Shown here piece after piece: positions 6,632 to 15,000 of a stretch of DNA of 47,273 nt. The notes beneath the pieces are model-generated. The model had not been told where the DNA came from, did not search any database, and saw only the letters and a list, made by a program, of their open reading frames with translations. How positions within the stretch are numbered: the first letter of the stretch is position 1; every line of letters begins with the position of its first letter. The DNA is from a virus, in the IMG/VR virus record IMGVR_UViG_3300037246_000253, positions 1-47,273 of that record, one strand, 5' to 3'. Both the position numbers and the translations under genes were made by a program.

Positions 6632-7281
6632 TGGACTGCCGTGTCATTACAGTCGAGCAGGGATCCGATGAGTGGCTGGACCTACGCCGCAATCGTATTA
6701 CCTGCTCGCGGCTGGCGGACGTCATGGCCAAGCCAGAGACCAAGCGCTACCGGCAATACCAGCGCGAGAAGATCAAAGAGATGCTCGGCCACCGGAGCGT
6801 AGAGGAGACGCCGGAGTGGGCAGCACATGGCAAGGAGCAGGAGCCCAAGGCGCTTGCGGCCTACGAGTGGCGCTACGAGATCGACGTCGAGCATGATGTA
6901 TTCCTCGTGTCCGAGCGCTACGACTGGCTCGGAGGCTCACCGGACCTGCTGCACCTGCCGAACTACGAGGACGGCGGCGAGATCAAATGCCGCGCGCTCT
7001 ATAAAAATTACAAGAAATACCGGGACCTTGCGGAGGACCACGAGGGCACGATCAAGGCTTGCGCTGCTGAGAATCGGCACCAAGTCCAGGGTCACATGAT
7101 GCTGACTGGATTCAGGCGATGGGGTTGGATCAATTACTACAACGGCTCGAACCTCGAGGGCGGCATCGCGCAGAAGTTGCACCGCGTATGGATCCCGCGC
7201 GATGATGACCTGATCGAGGCTATGATTAAGCGCGCCAAGCTGTTCATCGCTGAGTGCTACGAGGAGGCTGGACTGGCATGA
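6631..7281 (+). CDS. YqaJ-family (lambda exonuclease-like) recombinase nuclease
   Basis: 216 aa. A 5'-3' double-strand DNA exonuclease that makes single strands for the ERF protein. The lambda-exonuclease/YqaJ signature is present: QGSDEWLDLRRNRITCSRLADVM (residues about 10-32), HGKEQEPKALAAYE (66-79), GGSPD with D105, GEIKC with E117 and K119, and HQVQGHMMLTG (150-160). D105, E117 and K119 fit the D...ExK catalytic set, and Q151 fits the conserved motif III glutamine. It starts at GTG overlapping the ERF stop (TAGTG). Confidence 0.88.
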   Translation: MDCRVITVEQGSDEWLDLRRNRITCSRLADVMAKPETKRYRQYQREKIKEMLGHRSVEETPEWAAHGKEQEPKALAAYEWRYEIDVEHDVFLVSERYDWLGGSPDLLHLPNYEDGGEIKCRALYKNYKKYRDLAEDHEGTIKACAAENRHQVQGHMMLTGFRRWGWINYYNGSNLEGGIAQKLHRVWIPRDDDLIEAMIKRAKLFIAECYEEAGLA

Positions 7282-7490
7282 AAATACACGCAGCGTGGCT
7301 GTTGCCTGCCGCTATCATCGGCGTCCTCGCCCACAGCTACACCAGCGGGCAGATGTTTGCCTCTAGCGAGCGCGAGGGGATGCTGAGAGACTACGACGCA
7401 TACCGTGAGTGTATTCCACAGCCAAACTGCATGACGGCCGAGGATTACATCGATTATTACAACCTGAAATGGAGAATTGAAAGTGGCTGA
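7278..7490 (+). CDS. Small membrane or secreted peptide
   Basis: 70 aa. It starts at an ATG in an ATGA overlap with the exonuclease stop. The N-terminus (KIHAAWLLPAAIIGVLAH) is a signal peptide or membrane anchor. The rest is hydrophilic with two cysteines (ECIPQPNC, about residues 44-51) that could pair in the periplasm. No family recognised. A host-envelope or superinfection role is possible but only a guess from the anchor. Confidence 0.6.
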   Translation: MKIHAAWLLPAAIIGVLAHSYTSGQMFASSEREGMLRDYDAYRECIPQPNCMTAEDYIDYYNLKWRIESG

Positions 7491-7830
7491 GATAGAGGGA
7501 CGCCCCGGCGTTGACGATTTAGTGAAGCGAGACCCGGCCAAGCCGGAGGCAGAGAAGATTGTCCTCGAGCCCTGCCCATGCGGGAAGATCCCCGAGGGCC
7601 TGATGATTGAAATGCAGGAGCGAGCCAAGTATGGCCGAGTGATGGGGAACTGCTGCACGGAATGGGCGGTCGAGTTCCGCAACGGTTACTCGGAAGATCA
7701 AGAGCGCACCCTGGTAAAGGCGCAGCAAGCGTGGAACGCAGCGCCTCGAGGCTGGCCGGACGATAGGGATGTTGAAGTCGTGTCGAATACCCCCCCAAGT
7801 GCGGACACCGAGATACCCGCGGCAAAATAG
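7483..7830 (+). CDS. Lar-like restriction-alleviation family protein
   Basis: 115 aa from GTG 7483. The arrangement L-PCPCG (residues about 28-33), a variable loop, VMGNCCTEW (about 53-61), then AQQAWNAAPRG near residues 82-92 matches the small zinc-ribbon Lar-type proteins (L-PCPFCG...C-x-C...WN-R), which in lambdoid prophages alleviate type I restriction. The usual second CxxC is replaced here by CC. A GGAG 8 nt upstream supports GTG 7483 over TTG 7477. It overlaps the upstream gene by 8 bp and is the last gene before the terminator. Antirestriction activity is inferred from the family. Confidence 0.55.
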   Translation: MAEIEGRPGVDDLVKRDPAKPEAEKIVLEPCPCGKIPEGLMIEMQERAKYGRVMGNCCTEWAVEFRNGYSEDQERTLVKAQQAWNAAPRGWPDDRDVEVVSNTPPSADTEIPAAK

Positions 7831-7938
7831 TTCGGTGTAAAGCCAAAAGCGGGAAAATGTTGGGCTACAATCCAACAAGGTCAGCGATACCTCGCGGACC
7901 AGCCGGAGCCATCTGCCGGTACTGCAGAAGTGAATGGG

Positions 7939-7976
7939 AGCCCTGCGTTACCTCCGTTTCGCGGGGCTTTTTTATT
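7939..7976 (+). terminator. Intrinsic terminator of the rightward early operon
   Basis: A 9-bp stem AGCCCTGCG / CGCGGGGCT (7939-7947 with 7960-7968, one T-G pair, 12-nt loop) is followed at once by TTTTTTATT on the plus strand. The TAA of the converging late operon lies in the complement of the T-run, so the two operons meet here with no spare sequence. The 100 bp between the last gene and this stem hold nothing I can assign. Confidence 0.85.
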
Positions 7977-8277
7977 CGGTAGGAATAGGCCGCCCCATCA
8001 GGGCAGCAAAGGCTTGCTCGACGCGGCGCTCGTTGCCATCTATCCGTGTTTCATTGGCTCGCCAGCCGGCACCATTCTCGTCGATCTCATCATCCATGCT
8101 GACGATCTTTGTGTCGGTTGCCAGATCCACGGCCGCCAGTGCCGTCGCTACGTTAGCGCGGATCCTCCACTCACCCACGACGCCAATGAAAATTGAGGAC
8201 ACCGCTGCAATCGCGGCGACCTGGGCCCAGTTGTCCTTGATGGCCTGATACAGGCTGGCCTTCTCACTCATCTTCAT
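7972..8277 (-). CDS. Single-pass membrane protein, possible holin or antiholin
   Basis: 101 aa from the ATG at 8277 (a second ATG two codons later is also usable). Residues about 15-38 form one hydrophobic helix (AQVAAIAAVSSIFIGVVGEW). The C-terminal part is soluble and acidic. GGGAG lies 3 nt before the first ATG and 9 nt before the second. The gene overlaps the end of the upstream gene and is the last of the late operon. Position at the end of a lysis cassette and a single membrane segment fit a holin, antiholin or membrane accessory protein; the sequence does not decide. Confidence 0.6.
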   Translation of the reverse strand: MKMSEKASLYQAIKDNWAQVAAIAAVSSIFIGVVGEWRIRANVATALAAVDLATDTKIVSMDDEIDENGAGWRANETRIDGNERRVEQAFAALMGRPIPTE

Positions 8278-8980
8278 CGTCTCCCTTGAGTGCCGACCAC
8301 ACAGCGTCCCAATCATCGTCGGTGTACTGCTCCGGCGGCGGTGCTTGCACGATGGCCGGAGCCGGCTGTCTCTGAGCCACTTCCATTTGCTCAGTCAGGT
8401 AGTCGAGTTGCGCTACGAGGCCGGCCTGCTGCACCCGTACCTCCTCGATGTCCTCGTCGTGCTGCACCACGGTCTCGTCAATGTGACTGACGATGGCATC
8501 AGCCACGCCTGAGCTACCCTCACCGAGCGGCTGGTCCGGCGTCATGTCCTGATCGGACCAGCAAGCCTGCCTGCTGCTGTACTTGTTGAGGATCTCGTCG
8601 ATGTCGCAGCGCATTTTCGCCGCGAAATCATGCCGGCCGTTGAGCTCGTAGAACAGCGAGGCGCACCACACATTCAGAACAATATCCTGCCGGCCCCAGA
8701 GCACATTGGCCTTTTGCTCTGAGCCCATGCAATTCTTACCCTCATTGATGTCGACGTCGCCCATGCCATAGGACAGGCCCAAGGCCTTGTTGCCACCAGT
8801 GCTGATGTTGCCGCCGATGATGTCACCGCCAGTCTGGTTGTTCATGTCATTCGACTGCACAACATCGACGTCGCCGCCGCGCGTGTCAGCCCTGGCCGAG
8901 TTCATCAGCGCTATGCCGATAAGGACGGCCAGCAGCAACGGCCACAACGACACCGGGTAATTCGCTTTGTCGCCTTTCAT
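8264..8980 (-). CDS. Exported hypothetical protein of the lysis region
   Basis: 238 aa. Residues 1-31 form a signal peptide (basic start, YPVSLWPLLLAVLIGIALM core, ending SARA). A Gly/Asn/Asp-rich section follows (about 33-75, GGDVDV, TGGDIIGGNISTGGNK), which looks like beta repeats, then a region with four cysteines (about residues 84-140) and an acidic coiled-coil-like C-terminus (EEVRVQQAGLVAQLDYLTEQM). The ATG overlaps the spanin-like gene in ATGA. A periplasmic location is predicted from the signal; its role in lysis is inferred only from position. Confidence 0.65.
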   Translation of the reverse strand: MKGDKANYPVSLWPLLLAVLIGIALMNSARADTRGGDVDVVQSNDMNNQTGGDIIGGNISTGGNKALGLSYGMGDVDINEGKNCMGSEQKANVLWGRQDIVLNVWCASLFYELNGRHDFAAKMRCDIDEILNKYSSRQACWSDQDMTPDQPLGEGSSGVADAIVSHIDETVVQHDEDIEEVRVQQAGLVAQLDYLTEQMEVAQRQPAPAIVQAPPPEQYTDDDWDAVWSALKGDDEDE

Positions 8981-9408
8981 AATGCCACCAATATCCCGAG
9001 GGCAATCACGCCCCTGTAAAGCCAGTTATCCATAGTGTGTTCCTGTCGCTCGCGGGCCAGCTGCTCCTCGCGTATCTGTGTGAACTGTCGCTGCAGCTTA
9101 CCGACCTCGATCAGTTGATTGTAGGCCTGCCCCATCGCGTCGAGTGCCGCCGCATTCTCCTCGGCAATGCGACCATTGCCGTCACCAACATCCACGATGT
9201 CGAGCAGGACCTTGAGAGAGTCCTTGCTGAACGTGACTGTGTCGTCGGTCGAGGATACGGGGAGCGGGAGCTCAGGCCGTCTCAGAGGCAGCTGCGCCTC
9301 GGTCGTGACCGGCGTTAGATCCCATTCAGGGATCTCTACTGGGCTACTGGCGCACCCGCTTAGACTTCCAATCAGAAAGCAGGTCATCCATAGGCTGATC
9401 CTTTTCAC
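8977..9408 (-). CDS. Spanin-like lipoprotein with C-terminal membrane segment
   Basis: 143 aa starting at GTG 9408, chosen because GGAGG lies 7 nt upstream and the product then begins with a lipoprotein signal (VKRISLWMTCFLIGSLSGC, lipobox LSGC, lipidated Cys19). A Pro-rich periplasmic section (about 22-52) and a helical section follow, and it ends in a short hydrophobic helix (NWLYRGVIALGILVAL). Outer-membrane lipid anchor plus inner-membrane C-terminal helix is the design of unimolecular spanins such as T1 gp11 (131 aa), which fuse the two membranes at lysis. It overlaps the Rz-like gene by 65 bp, as Rz1-type genes do, so it could instead be the outer partner of a two-component spanin. Confidence 0.65.
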   Translation of the reverse strand: MKRISLWMTCFLIGSLSGCASSPVEIPEWDLTPVTTEAQLPLRRPELPLPVSSTDDTVTFSKDSLKVLLDIVDVGDGNGRIAEENAAALDAMGQAYNQLIEVGKLQRQFTQIREEQLARERQEHTMDNWLYRGVIALGILVAL

Positions 9409-9640
9409 TTCGGGCCTCCAATATGGCCTTGGTTTTCTCAGCGGCGAGCTTCGCATTCGCCTTGTGCTTGTCCGCTTTTTTCTTGAGCTTGCTGGCCTTG
9501 CCCAGGCCGTCCGTGATGTCAGCGGCCAGCGCCTCGTCGCGCTGCGCCTCGACCCGCTTGAGTTGACGGCCATCGCGCCCGAGCATAGCGAGTCCAAAGG
9601 CAAGGAGAACTCCCCCGAACACGATGGCCCATTTCCTCAC
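9344..9640 (-). CDS. Rz-like inner-membrane spanin candidate
   Basis: 98 aa with an N-terminal membrane helix (KWAIVFGGVLLAFGLAML, residues about 3-20), then a long charged helix predicted to form a coiled coil (LKRVEAQRDEALAAD, KASKLKKKADKHKANAKLAAEKTKAI) and a basic end. This is the topology of Rz-type inner-membrane spanin subunits. It starts at a GTG in a GTGA overlap with the holin-like gene, and its 3' end is overlapped out of frame by the lipoprotein gene. Gene order (holin, Rz-like, Rz1-like) supports the assignment. Confidence 0.6.
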   Translation of the reverse strand: MRKWAIVFGGVLLAFGLAMLGRDGRQLKRVEAQRDEALAADITDGLGKASKLKKKADKHKANAKLAAEKTKAILEARSEKDQPMDDLLSDWKSKRVRQ

Positions 9641-9819
9641 TTGTTGATGACCTTCTCTTTTTTGAAGTAGCCGAACACCGCGGCAACGAATGCCGTGGAT
9701 CCGCTGACCACTCCGGCCGATACGCTCAGTGCTGAAAAGTTATCAACCAGCATCCAGATGAGCGTGACTCCTGCAGCTGCCAAGCTGGCAGCGGTGATCG
9801 TGCTTGATGGCTTATTCAT
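9637..9819 (-). CDS. Holin-like small membrane protein
   Basis: 60 aa from the ATG at 9819, supported by GGAGG 5 nt upstream; an in-frame reading that begins further upstream is rejected because it runs through the neighbouring gene. Two hydrophobic stretches (ASLAAAGVTLIWMLV and SAGVVSGSTAFVAAVFGYF) with a short polar link, and a Lys-rich C-terminus (KKEKVINK), fit a small two-helix holin that permeabilises the inner membrane. It is followed directly by the Rz-like gene. Confidence 0.65.
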   Translation of the reverse strand: MNKPSSTITAASLAAAGVTLIWMLVDNFSALSVSAGVVSGSTAFVAAVFGYFKKEKVINK

Positions 9820-9844
9820 GTCGCCCTCCGTGGCGTTTGAAAAA

Positions 9845-10237
9845 TTACAGCCAGCGACTATCGCCCTTGTTGTCGCGAGACTTGATGGCAATGGACGGGC
9901 CCGCGATCTCGGCCGTGATGGTCTGCTCGACCATGTCCAGCTGGCCGGCAACCACCGTCGCTACCTCGTAGCTACCATCCTGGGCTACCGACTTCTCGGC
10001 ATCGACAAACTCACCGAGGCGGAACTGCGCCATGCGGTTGCCGGTGTCGGTGATCTGGTCCGGCGACACAAACGCGATCGTAATGTCATCGATCAATTTG
10101 AACCTTCTGGTCGTGCGATTGCCACCGCCCTCGACCTGGGTCCTGTACCTGCCAATCCTGCGATTGCGGCTGCGCGGCTGCGTAGATAGTGTGCCGCTGA
10201 GGTCATCTGATCCCGGTGATTTTGCTATTGCTGACAT
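9845..10237 (-). CDS. Hypothetical protein between lipoprotein and holin genes
   Basis: 130 aa. The N-terminal 40 residues are basic and polar (SRNRRIGRYRTQ). The rest alternates short strands (IAFVSPDQI, MAQFRLGEFV, SYEVATVVAGQL, ITAEIAGPSIAI), suggesting a small beta protein. The ATG follows AAGGAG about 8 nt upstream. No family recognised. It could be a virion or tail-associated component moved into the lysis region. Confidence 0.6.
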   Translation of the reverse strand: MSAIAKSPGSDDLSGTLSTQPRSRNRRIGRYRTQVEGGGNRTTRRFKLIDDITIAFVSPDQITDTGNRMAQFRLGEFVDAEKSVAQDGSYEVATVVAGQLDMVEQTITAEIAGPSIAIKSRDNKGDSRWL

Positions 10238-10252
10238 GACTTACTCCTTGGG

Positions 10253-10627
10253 TCATTGGCAGCGTGAGTCAACGAGTCTCGTGACCTCATCTGCCTTGTC
10301 GCTTTCCAGTCCATTGATATCCGTGACGGTCATTGTAAACCAGTTATTGCCTCCAAGCAGGGCCGTCGCCTGCCAGTCGGTTAAAAATGGATCCTCGATG
10401 CCGACGACGCGGTAATAGTCACCGCTGGCCAGCCCAATAAATAAATCGTAGCGCGAGATCTCGTCGACCGTGAATGGCTCATCATCGATCCGCTCCGTGG
10501 GAGGCGTCCAAGATATGAACGCCGTGCAGCTTGGCGGTGCGGGCGGCGGCGTCACCGGAACCTCGACCTTCATGCCCTGCTTGCTTCCGCATCCTGCGAG
10601 TACCACGAGCATCCATGCTCTGTGCAT
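10253..10627 (-). CDS. Lipoprotein with fibronectin type III-like domain
   Basis: 124 aa. A short lipoprotein signal is present (HRAWMLVVLAGC, lipobox LAGC, Cys13). After a Pro-rich linker (about 20-33), residues about 34-120 have the strand pattern of an FN3 domain: FISWTPPTE, a DLFIGLASGDYYRVVGI block, then NNWFTMTVTDINGLES ahead of the last strand. It lies between endolysin and lysis genes. A surface-exposed lipoprotein with an adhesion-type domain is not a usual lysis part; superinfection exclusion or a second outer-membrane anchor are possible roles, both inferred. Confidence 0.6.
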   Translation of the reverse strand: MHRAWMLVVLAGCGSKQGMKVEVPVTPPPAPPSCTAFISWTPPTERIDDEPFTVDEISRYDLFIGLASGDYYRVVGIEDPFLTDWQATALLGGNNWFTMTVTDINGLESDKADEVTRLVDSRCQ

Positions 10628-10636
10628 CCAGCCCCC

Positions 10637-11095
10637 TCATGTCAGTCGCCTGACTCCGAGCAGTCGGTTGCGAGGATACCGCGAAATCTTGACAGTGTCA
10701 GACTGGTTGCCGCCGAGGATCTCGATGAATCCCTCGAACATTCCAGCATAGAATCCGACATGACCCTGGGCCGTAGTGTTCTCGGGCCCCGGCTGGTCGC
10801 CCTTGCCGCGCTTGATGATGACGATGTCACCGGGCTCGGCGTCATCCAGAGACCGGAGACCGACGCCAATGTTCAGCCACGATCGCGCGCGCAGGTCCTT
10901 GGACCGCGGCAGTCTGGCCAGCCAGCAGATGTAATTCACGAATGCGCTGCACCATGGGACCTCGTCCTCGCTCGGCCAATCGTTGTCGAGCTTGAGCATG
11001 GCCATAATCTGAGGGTTGTCGACGTTGCCGCCTACCTCTTTGATGCCGGCGAACCGTTGCGCCAGATCGAATGCGTGCCCTTGTGTGAATCTCAT
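10637..11095 (-). CDS. Endolysin, TIGR02594-type Cys peptidase/amidase
   Basis: 152 aa. Predicted to cleave peptidoglycan at lysis. It matches the TIGR02594/NlpC-P60-like family: AQRFAGIKEVGG (residues about 12-23), DEVPWCSAFVNYIC with catalytic Cys49, a GDIVIIKRG strand (about 89-97), GHVGF with His112, and LGGNQSD (127-133), ending with the YPRNRLLGVRR strand. Cys-His plus a polar third residue fits the family active site. No signal peptide is seen, so export would depend on the holin-like protein at 9637-9819. Confidence 0.8.
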   Translation of the reverse strand: MRFTQGHAFDLAQRFAGIKEVGGNVDNPQIMAMLKLDNDWPSEDEVPWCSAFVNYICWLARLPRSKDLRARSWLNIGVGLRSLDDAEPGDIVIIKRGKGDQPGPENTTAQGHVGFYAGMFEGFIEILGGNQSDTVKISRYPRNRLLGVRRLT

Positions 11096-11106
11096 GGTGC
11101 CCTCGC

Positions 11107-11421
11107 TTACGGAAAGACCGGCGATGCTACCGGCGTGTCGTTAATCGTCATCACGTTGAAGTGGCGCAATGCGGTGTGTCTGCGCAATCCATTGTCGGCA
11201 GGGATCTTCGCCGGCAATACTACGTTATCAAAGCGGCCGGCAATGCCGTCAGTGGTGTTGTGAAAATCAATGGTGCAGTTCAGCGTGTCGTCGAGATTAA
11301 ACATGGACCCGCGCGCCGTCACCCGCACGAGGTAGTCCTTGGCCTGAAATATGTGGTCGATCTCGAAGTAGCACACGAAGCCGCTGGCCGCGTCACCCTG
11401 GTTGTTAATTACAATCGCCAT
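11107..11421 (-). CDS. Small beta-rich hypothetical protein
   Basis: 104 aa from the ATG at 11421, which forms TGATG with the upstream stop (a GTG one codon upstream is also possible). Strands such as FVCYFEIDHIF and DYLVRVTARG dominate, and no signal or membrane segment is present. It lies between the fibre-associated gene and the endolysin. A minor virion protein or fibre accessory role is plausible from position only. Confidence 0.6.
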   Translation of the reverse strand: MAIVINNQGDAASGFVCYFEIDHIFQAKDYLVRVTARGSMFNLDDTLNCTIDFHNTTDGIAGRFDNVVLPAKIPADNGLRRHTALRHFNVMTINDTPVASPVFP

Positions 11422-12068
11422 CACGCATCGTCCACTGTTGCGGTCACGGTAAAGATCGCTGAATCAAGGGCTGACTCTACTGCGTCGAGACCGCACTCGA
11501 AGGTTGCCGTGGTTGACTGCGATCCGGTGGTCGATTGCGTGACGCCCCACTCGCGGCCGGTGGTAATCGTGATCCAAGTATCTGCGACTGCTGCCTGGAC
11601 ATCGTAAAAACCAGTCTTGCCAGCGGATATATGCCGGCACTCGTAGCCGTCACCGATAGATGCCTCCTCCTCATTGGTCCACCACTCACCGTTGTACTCG
11701 AAGTCAGAGCCGACTTGTCGGAAGGCAAATAGCTGGCCGTCATTCTGGAACTGTATGCGCGCATCGCATGTGCCAGCGTTGAACCGCTGATCGAGGAGAG
11801 TGTGCGGGTTGAGCAGTACGCTGCCGGCAGGGGCGCCGGCCGTGATCGCGCGCTTGACGCCCATGCCAGAGAGCATCCCGCGCTGATACTTGGGGCTGCC
11901 ATGCCCGTCCCATCCCAACTTGAGGGCAAGGTACTGCAGCGGCGTGAGCTTCCACTCCTGCCTGAACCGAGTCTCGTTGACCCGCTTGAAAAAAGCAGGC
12001 GGCATGGTGAGTCTGGCGAGCAGGCCAGCAGGGTCCGAGTCCCTTGTGATGATTGTCTGTGCTGACAT
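11421..12068 (-). CDS. Hypothetical protein downstream of the long tail fibre
   Basis: 215 aa. The start ATG overlaps the fibre stop (TAATG). The N-terminal half has helical segments (LTPLQYLALKLGWDG). The C-terminal half is beta-rich with several aromatic residues (FEYNGEWWTNEE, DTWITITTGREWG) and a Thr/Ser-rich strand region. Its immediate coupling to the fibre gene suggests a fibre chaperone, assembly factor or tip protein, but no family is recognised. Confidence 0.6.
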   Translation of the reverse strand: MSAQTIITRDSDPAGLLARLTMPPAFFKRVNETRFRQEWKLTPLQYLALKLGWDGHGSPKYQRGMLSGMGVKRAITAGAPAGSVLLNPHTLLDQRFNAGTCDARIQFQNDGQLFAFRQVGSDFEYNGEWWTNEEEASIGDGYECRHISAGKTGFYDVQAAVADTWITITTGREWGVTQSTTGSQSTTATFECGLDAVESALDSAIFTVTATVDDA

Positions 12069-15000
12069 TATGGTCCGTAGTTAGCGCCGGAAACTTCCCA
12101 GGATGCGCCGGCATCAAAGGTCTCGAGCGTGTAGACGGTGATGCCGTCGAGCGTTGTGTTCATCGGATGCGCTGTGTCGTCAACGTGTCGGTAGGTATCG
12201 CCACCGCCCCATGTAACCGTGCGAGGCGTGGCGCCGTCTTGCTGCACCCTCACCGTGACCTGACCATACGAGCTTGCCGCTGGTCCGCCAGTGATCGACA
12301 GCGTCATGTTGCCGCTGGCGCTCTCGAGGTCGACCGTAAAGGCAGGGCCGTCCGCGTAAACGAGGGCCTGAGTGGTGCCGCTTGGAACGTAGTCAACCTG
12401 CGCGATCGAGTAATCCTTGAGGATCATCTGGCGCATAACGTGATCGGCGAAGTCCATCTCGCCGCCGCCAGTGATGGTGAAATTGGTGTCGGTGCCGTCA
12501 TTGACTATGGTGAGGAAGTCCGAGACATCGGCATCGGTAATCCGTAATTCACCACCGATAACCTCGAGGTCACCGTCGATGTCGACGTCGCCTGCACCAC
12601 TGTTGGCAGATATGAGGACGTCGCCGTTGGCCGAGGATACAAGCAGCACATTGAACACTGGCAACATGCCAATCGTGCCCTGTGTAGCGTCCAGGTCATC
12701 CGTGAAAATAATGGACGAGGCTGATGCTGCGCCCGTTGAGTTGTTGTCGTGCAGGTCTAGCTGGTTGCCGCCTATCGTAGAAATCTGGAGGATGGCGCCG
12801 TCCCATGTGAGGCCCGCATCACCCTCGATGTCTGTTGCACCAGTCCACACCGCAATCTGGTTGTCGACCGGCGTGCCGCTTATGCCTGCGCCCGAGCCGC
12901 TGGCCTCACCAAGCTGCTGCCATGTGGTGCGTAGATTGGAACTGTTGGCCGGTCGAATGCCTGCTACATACTCAACCGGGACCTCCCACCAGCCAGTCTG
13001 ATCGACCGCAACGCCAGTGGCCCTGAAGATGACGTAATCACTGGTGATCGTTTCACTATGCAGCGTCAGTAGATCGCCGGCTACGATGTTGGGATACAGC
13101 CACTCCTGATTGATGCCATCTCGTCCAACGTCATCGAAACGAATGATCGTGACGCTGGACATGGTGGCGTTGTTGAGGTTGCAACCACCTCCACCTGGAT
13201 CGCCAGCACCAATGCCGGTGCTGAAGTTGTGCATCATGACGTTGAGGCCCTGCTGCATGTCGTTCTCGGTGAGCACCCGCTCGAACGTGGCACCACCGTT
13301 GTAATCGTTGTCTACGAACCAGCCACCATCGGCAGTAGTCCGTGAGTTCGCTACGTTAACGCCACCAAAGTTCAGGATCACTTGGCCTGTGGAGGCCAGC
13401 GCATTCAGGAATTCGACCGTGTTGTTCACGTACATGGCCATATTCTGATCGGCCCTGATGAAGGCAGCACTTTGCGGGCTGTAATCAAGGAAGGTTCGCT
13501 TAATTCCTGCGGTGTCCGTGCATTGGACGAGGAACTCGCCGCCTCGCATATCATTTATGATCTCGAGGTCATGGCCGCCGTCATAGCCAATGAAACCAAG
13601 CTGGTCATCGTCTGCAAGGTCGCGGTAGACCAAGCGAGCCGTGACTGTCTCAGTGGTCGGCGGCGTGGCCGTGTTGATGTCGGCATTGATTATGAACTCG
13701 ATGGCTGCATTGCCGCCCTCGTTGAGCACGAAGTCATTGCCGTCATCGTCGGTAAACATCGGCACGTTAGGTGCCACATCATCACGTACCCAGAACTGAC
13801 CCTTGCCGGCCTCGGTGGCATTGGCTGTAGTCTGCTCCGTGATAAATATTGGCACGTAGGCATCGATCTTGTTCTCGGTGTCCTCGGTCAGGCGCATGAG
13901 CTCGAAGCCACCGCCAATCAGGGAGAGCGTGTCCGCTGTACCTGAACCAACACCAGTATCAAGATCATTACTGCGCGGGCCGAAACCTGGAGCCGTTGCT
14001 GTCGCCCCGCCAAGCAACATCCACGCGCCTGTTGAGCTATCGGCTCTAAAATGAACGGAATTATAAAACCACGCTCTTGCACCATTTAAGGAAATGCCTA
14101 TTGAGTTGTCAGCGACCTCGTAGAACCCACTGTCGACACCAAACGCGAGCGTGGGCGCGGCAGGATCGTTGACTGATGGCAGCAGAAGGCGGAAGTCCAT
14201 CTCCACATCACCAGTAGATCGGATGCGCATGGCCTCGACTGGCGTGACGCCGCCGGCCGGAGTAGTCGAAAATACAATGCGCCCCGGCATGTCATTCGAT
14301 GCGGCCGTGCCGTCGACATCTATCTGGATGCTACCAGCCTGCTCGTAGTCAACACCGTCATGGCCAACGCCGATTAACCAAAGCAATGCCTGCCCATCAG
14401 TGACCAGCGCATGAGTGTCGTCGTCGGTGTTGGAGCGGGAGCCGACCAGTACCGCGCCGATCGTGGTCGAGTGACGGTGCAGAATCATCTGCGCGAGATT
14501 CGTGCCACCGAGATCAGAGATCTTGGCTGAACTCTCGTAGGTCACACCACCAATGGTGATGCCTGTGCCCTCGGTGCCAGGATCTCCTGCAATCAGCCGC
14601 TCGGACTGTGCTGTGCCAGCCACGGTGATGTCGCCGGCGGTTATGAATACGTCGCTGCCGGTGACGGTGATGTTGTTCTGGATCTCGATTGAGTGCGCGC
14701 CATTGGACAGCGAGAAGATCGCAGACGTACCGACATAGGTGATCTCGAGGTAGTCGGTTAGCGTGGTCTCGAAAATCCTGAACTCAGCACCGTCTACTGT
14801 TGCTTGGATCCGTCCGACCTCCTCCCATGTGTCGACGCCGTCCCATCGCAGCATGGCATTGGTAATCGTGCCGGCCAACAGAATCGCTGCAGAGCCGGCT
14901 AAGTAGAAGATGATCGAGACAGCGGTGCTGCCAATCGTGATCGGCTCATCGGTGTCGACGATATAAAGCGTGAAGTCCCCGAGCGAATCGTAGGCACCAA

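Noticed and set aside
7857-7983. 41-aa plus-strand frame with CRYC running through the terminator
   Set aside because: It includes the whole terminator stem and T-run, so it would not be fully transcribed; weak ribosome site.
10622-11263. 213-aa plus-strand frame opposite the endolysin
   Set aside because: The endolysin on the other strand has catalytic motifs, and this frame crosses a gene boundary without any ribosome site.
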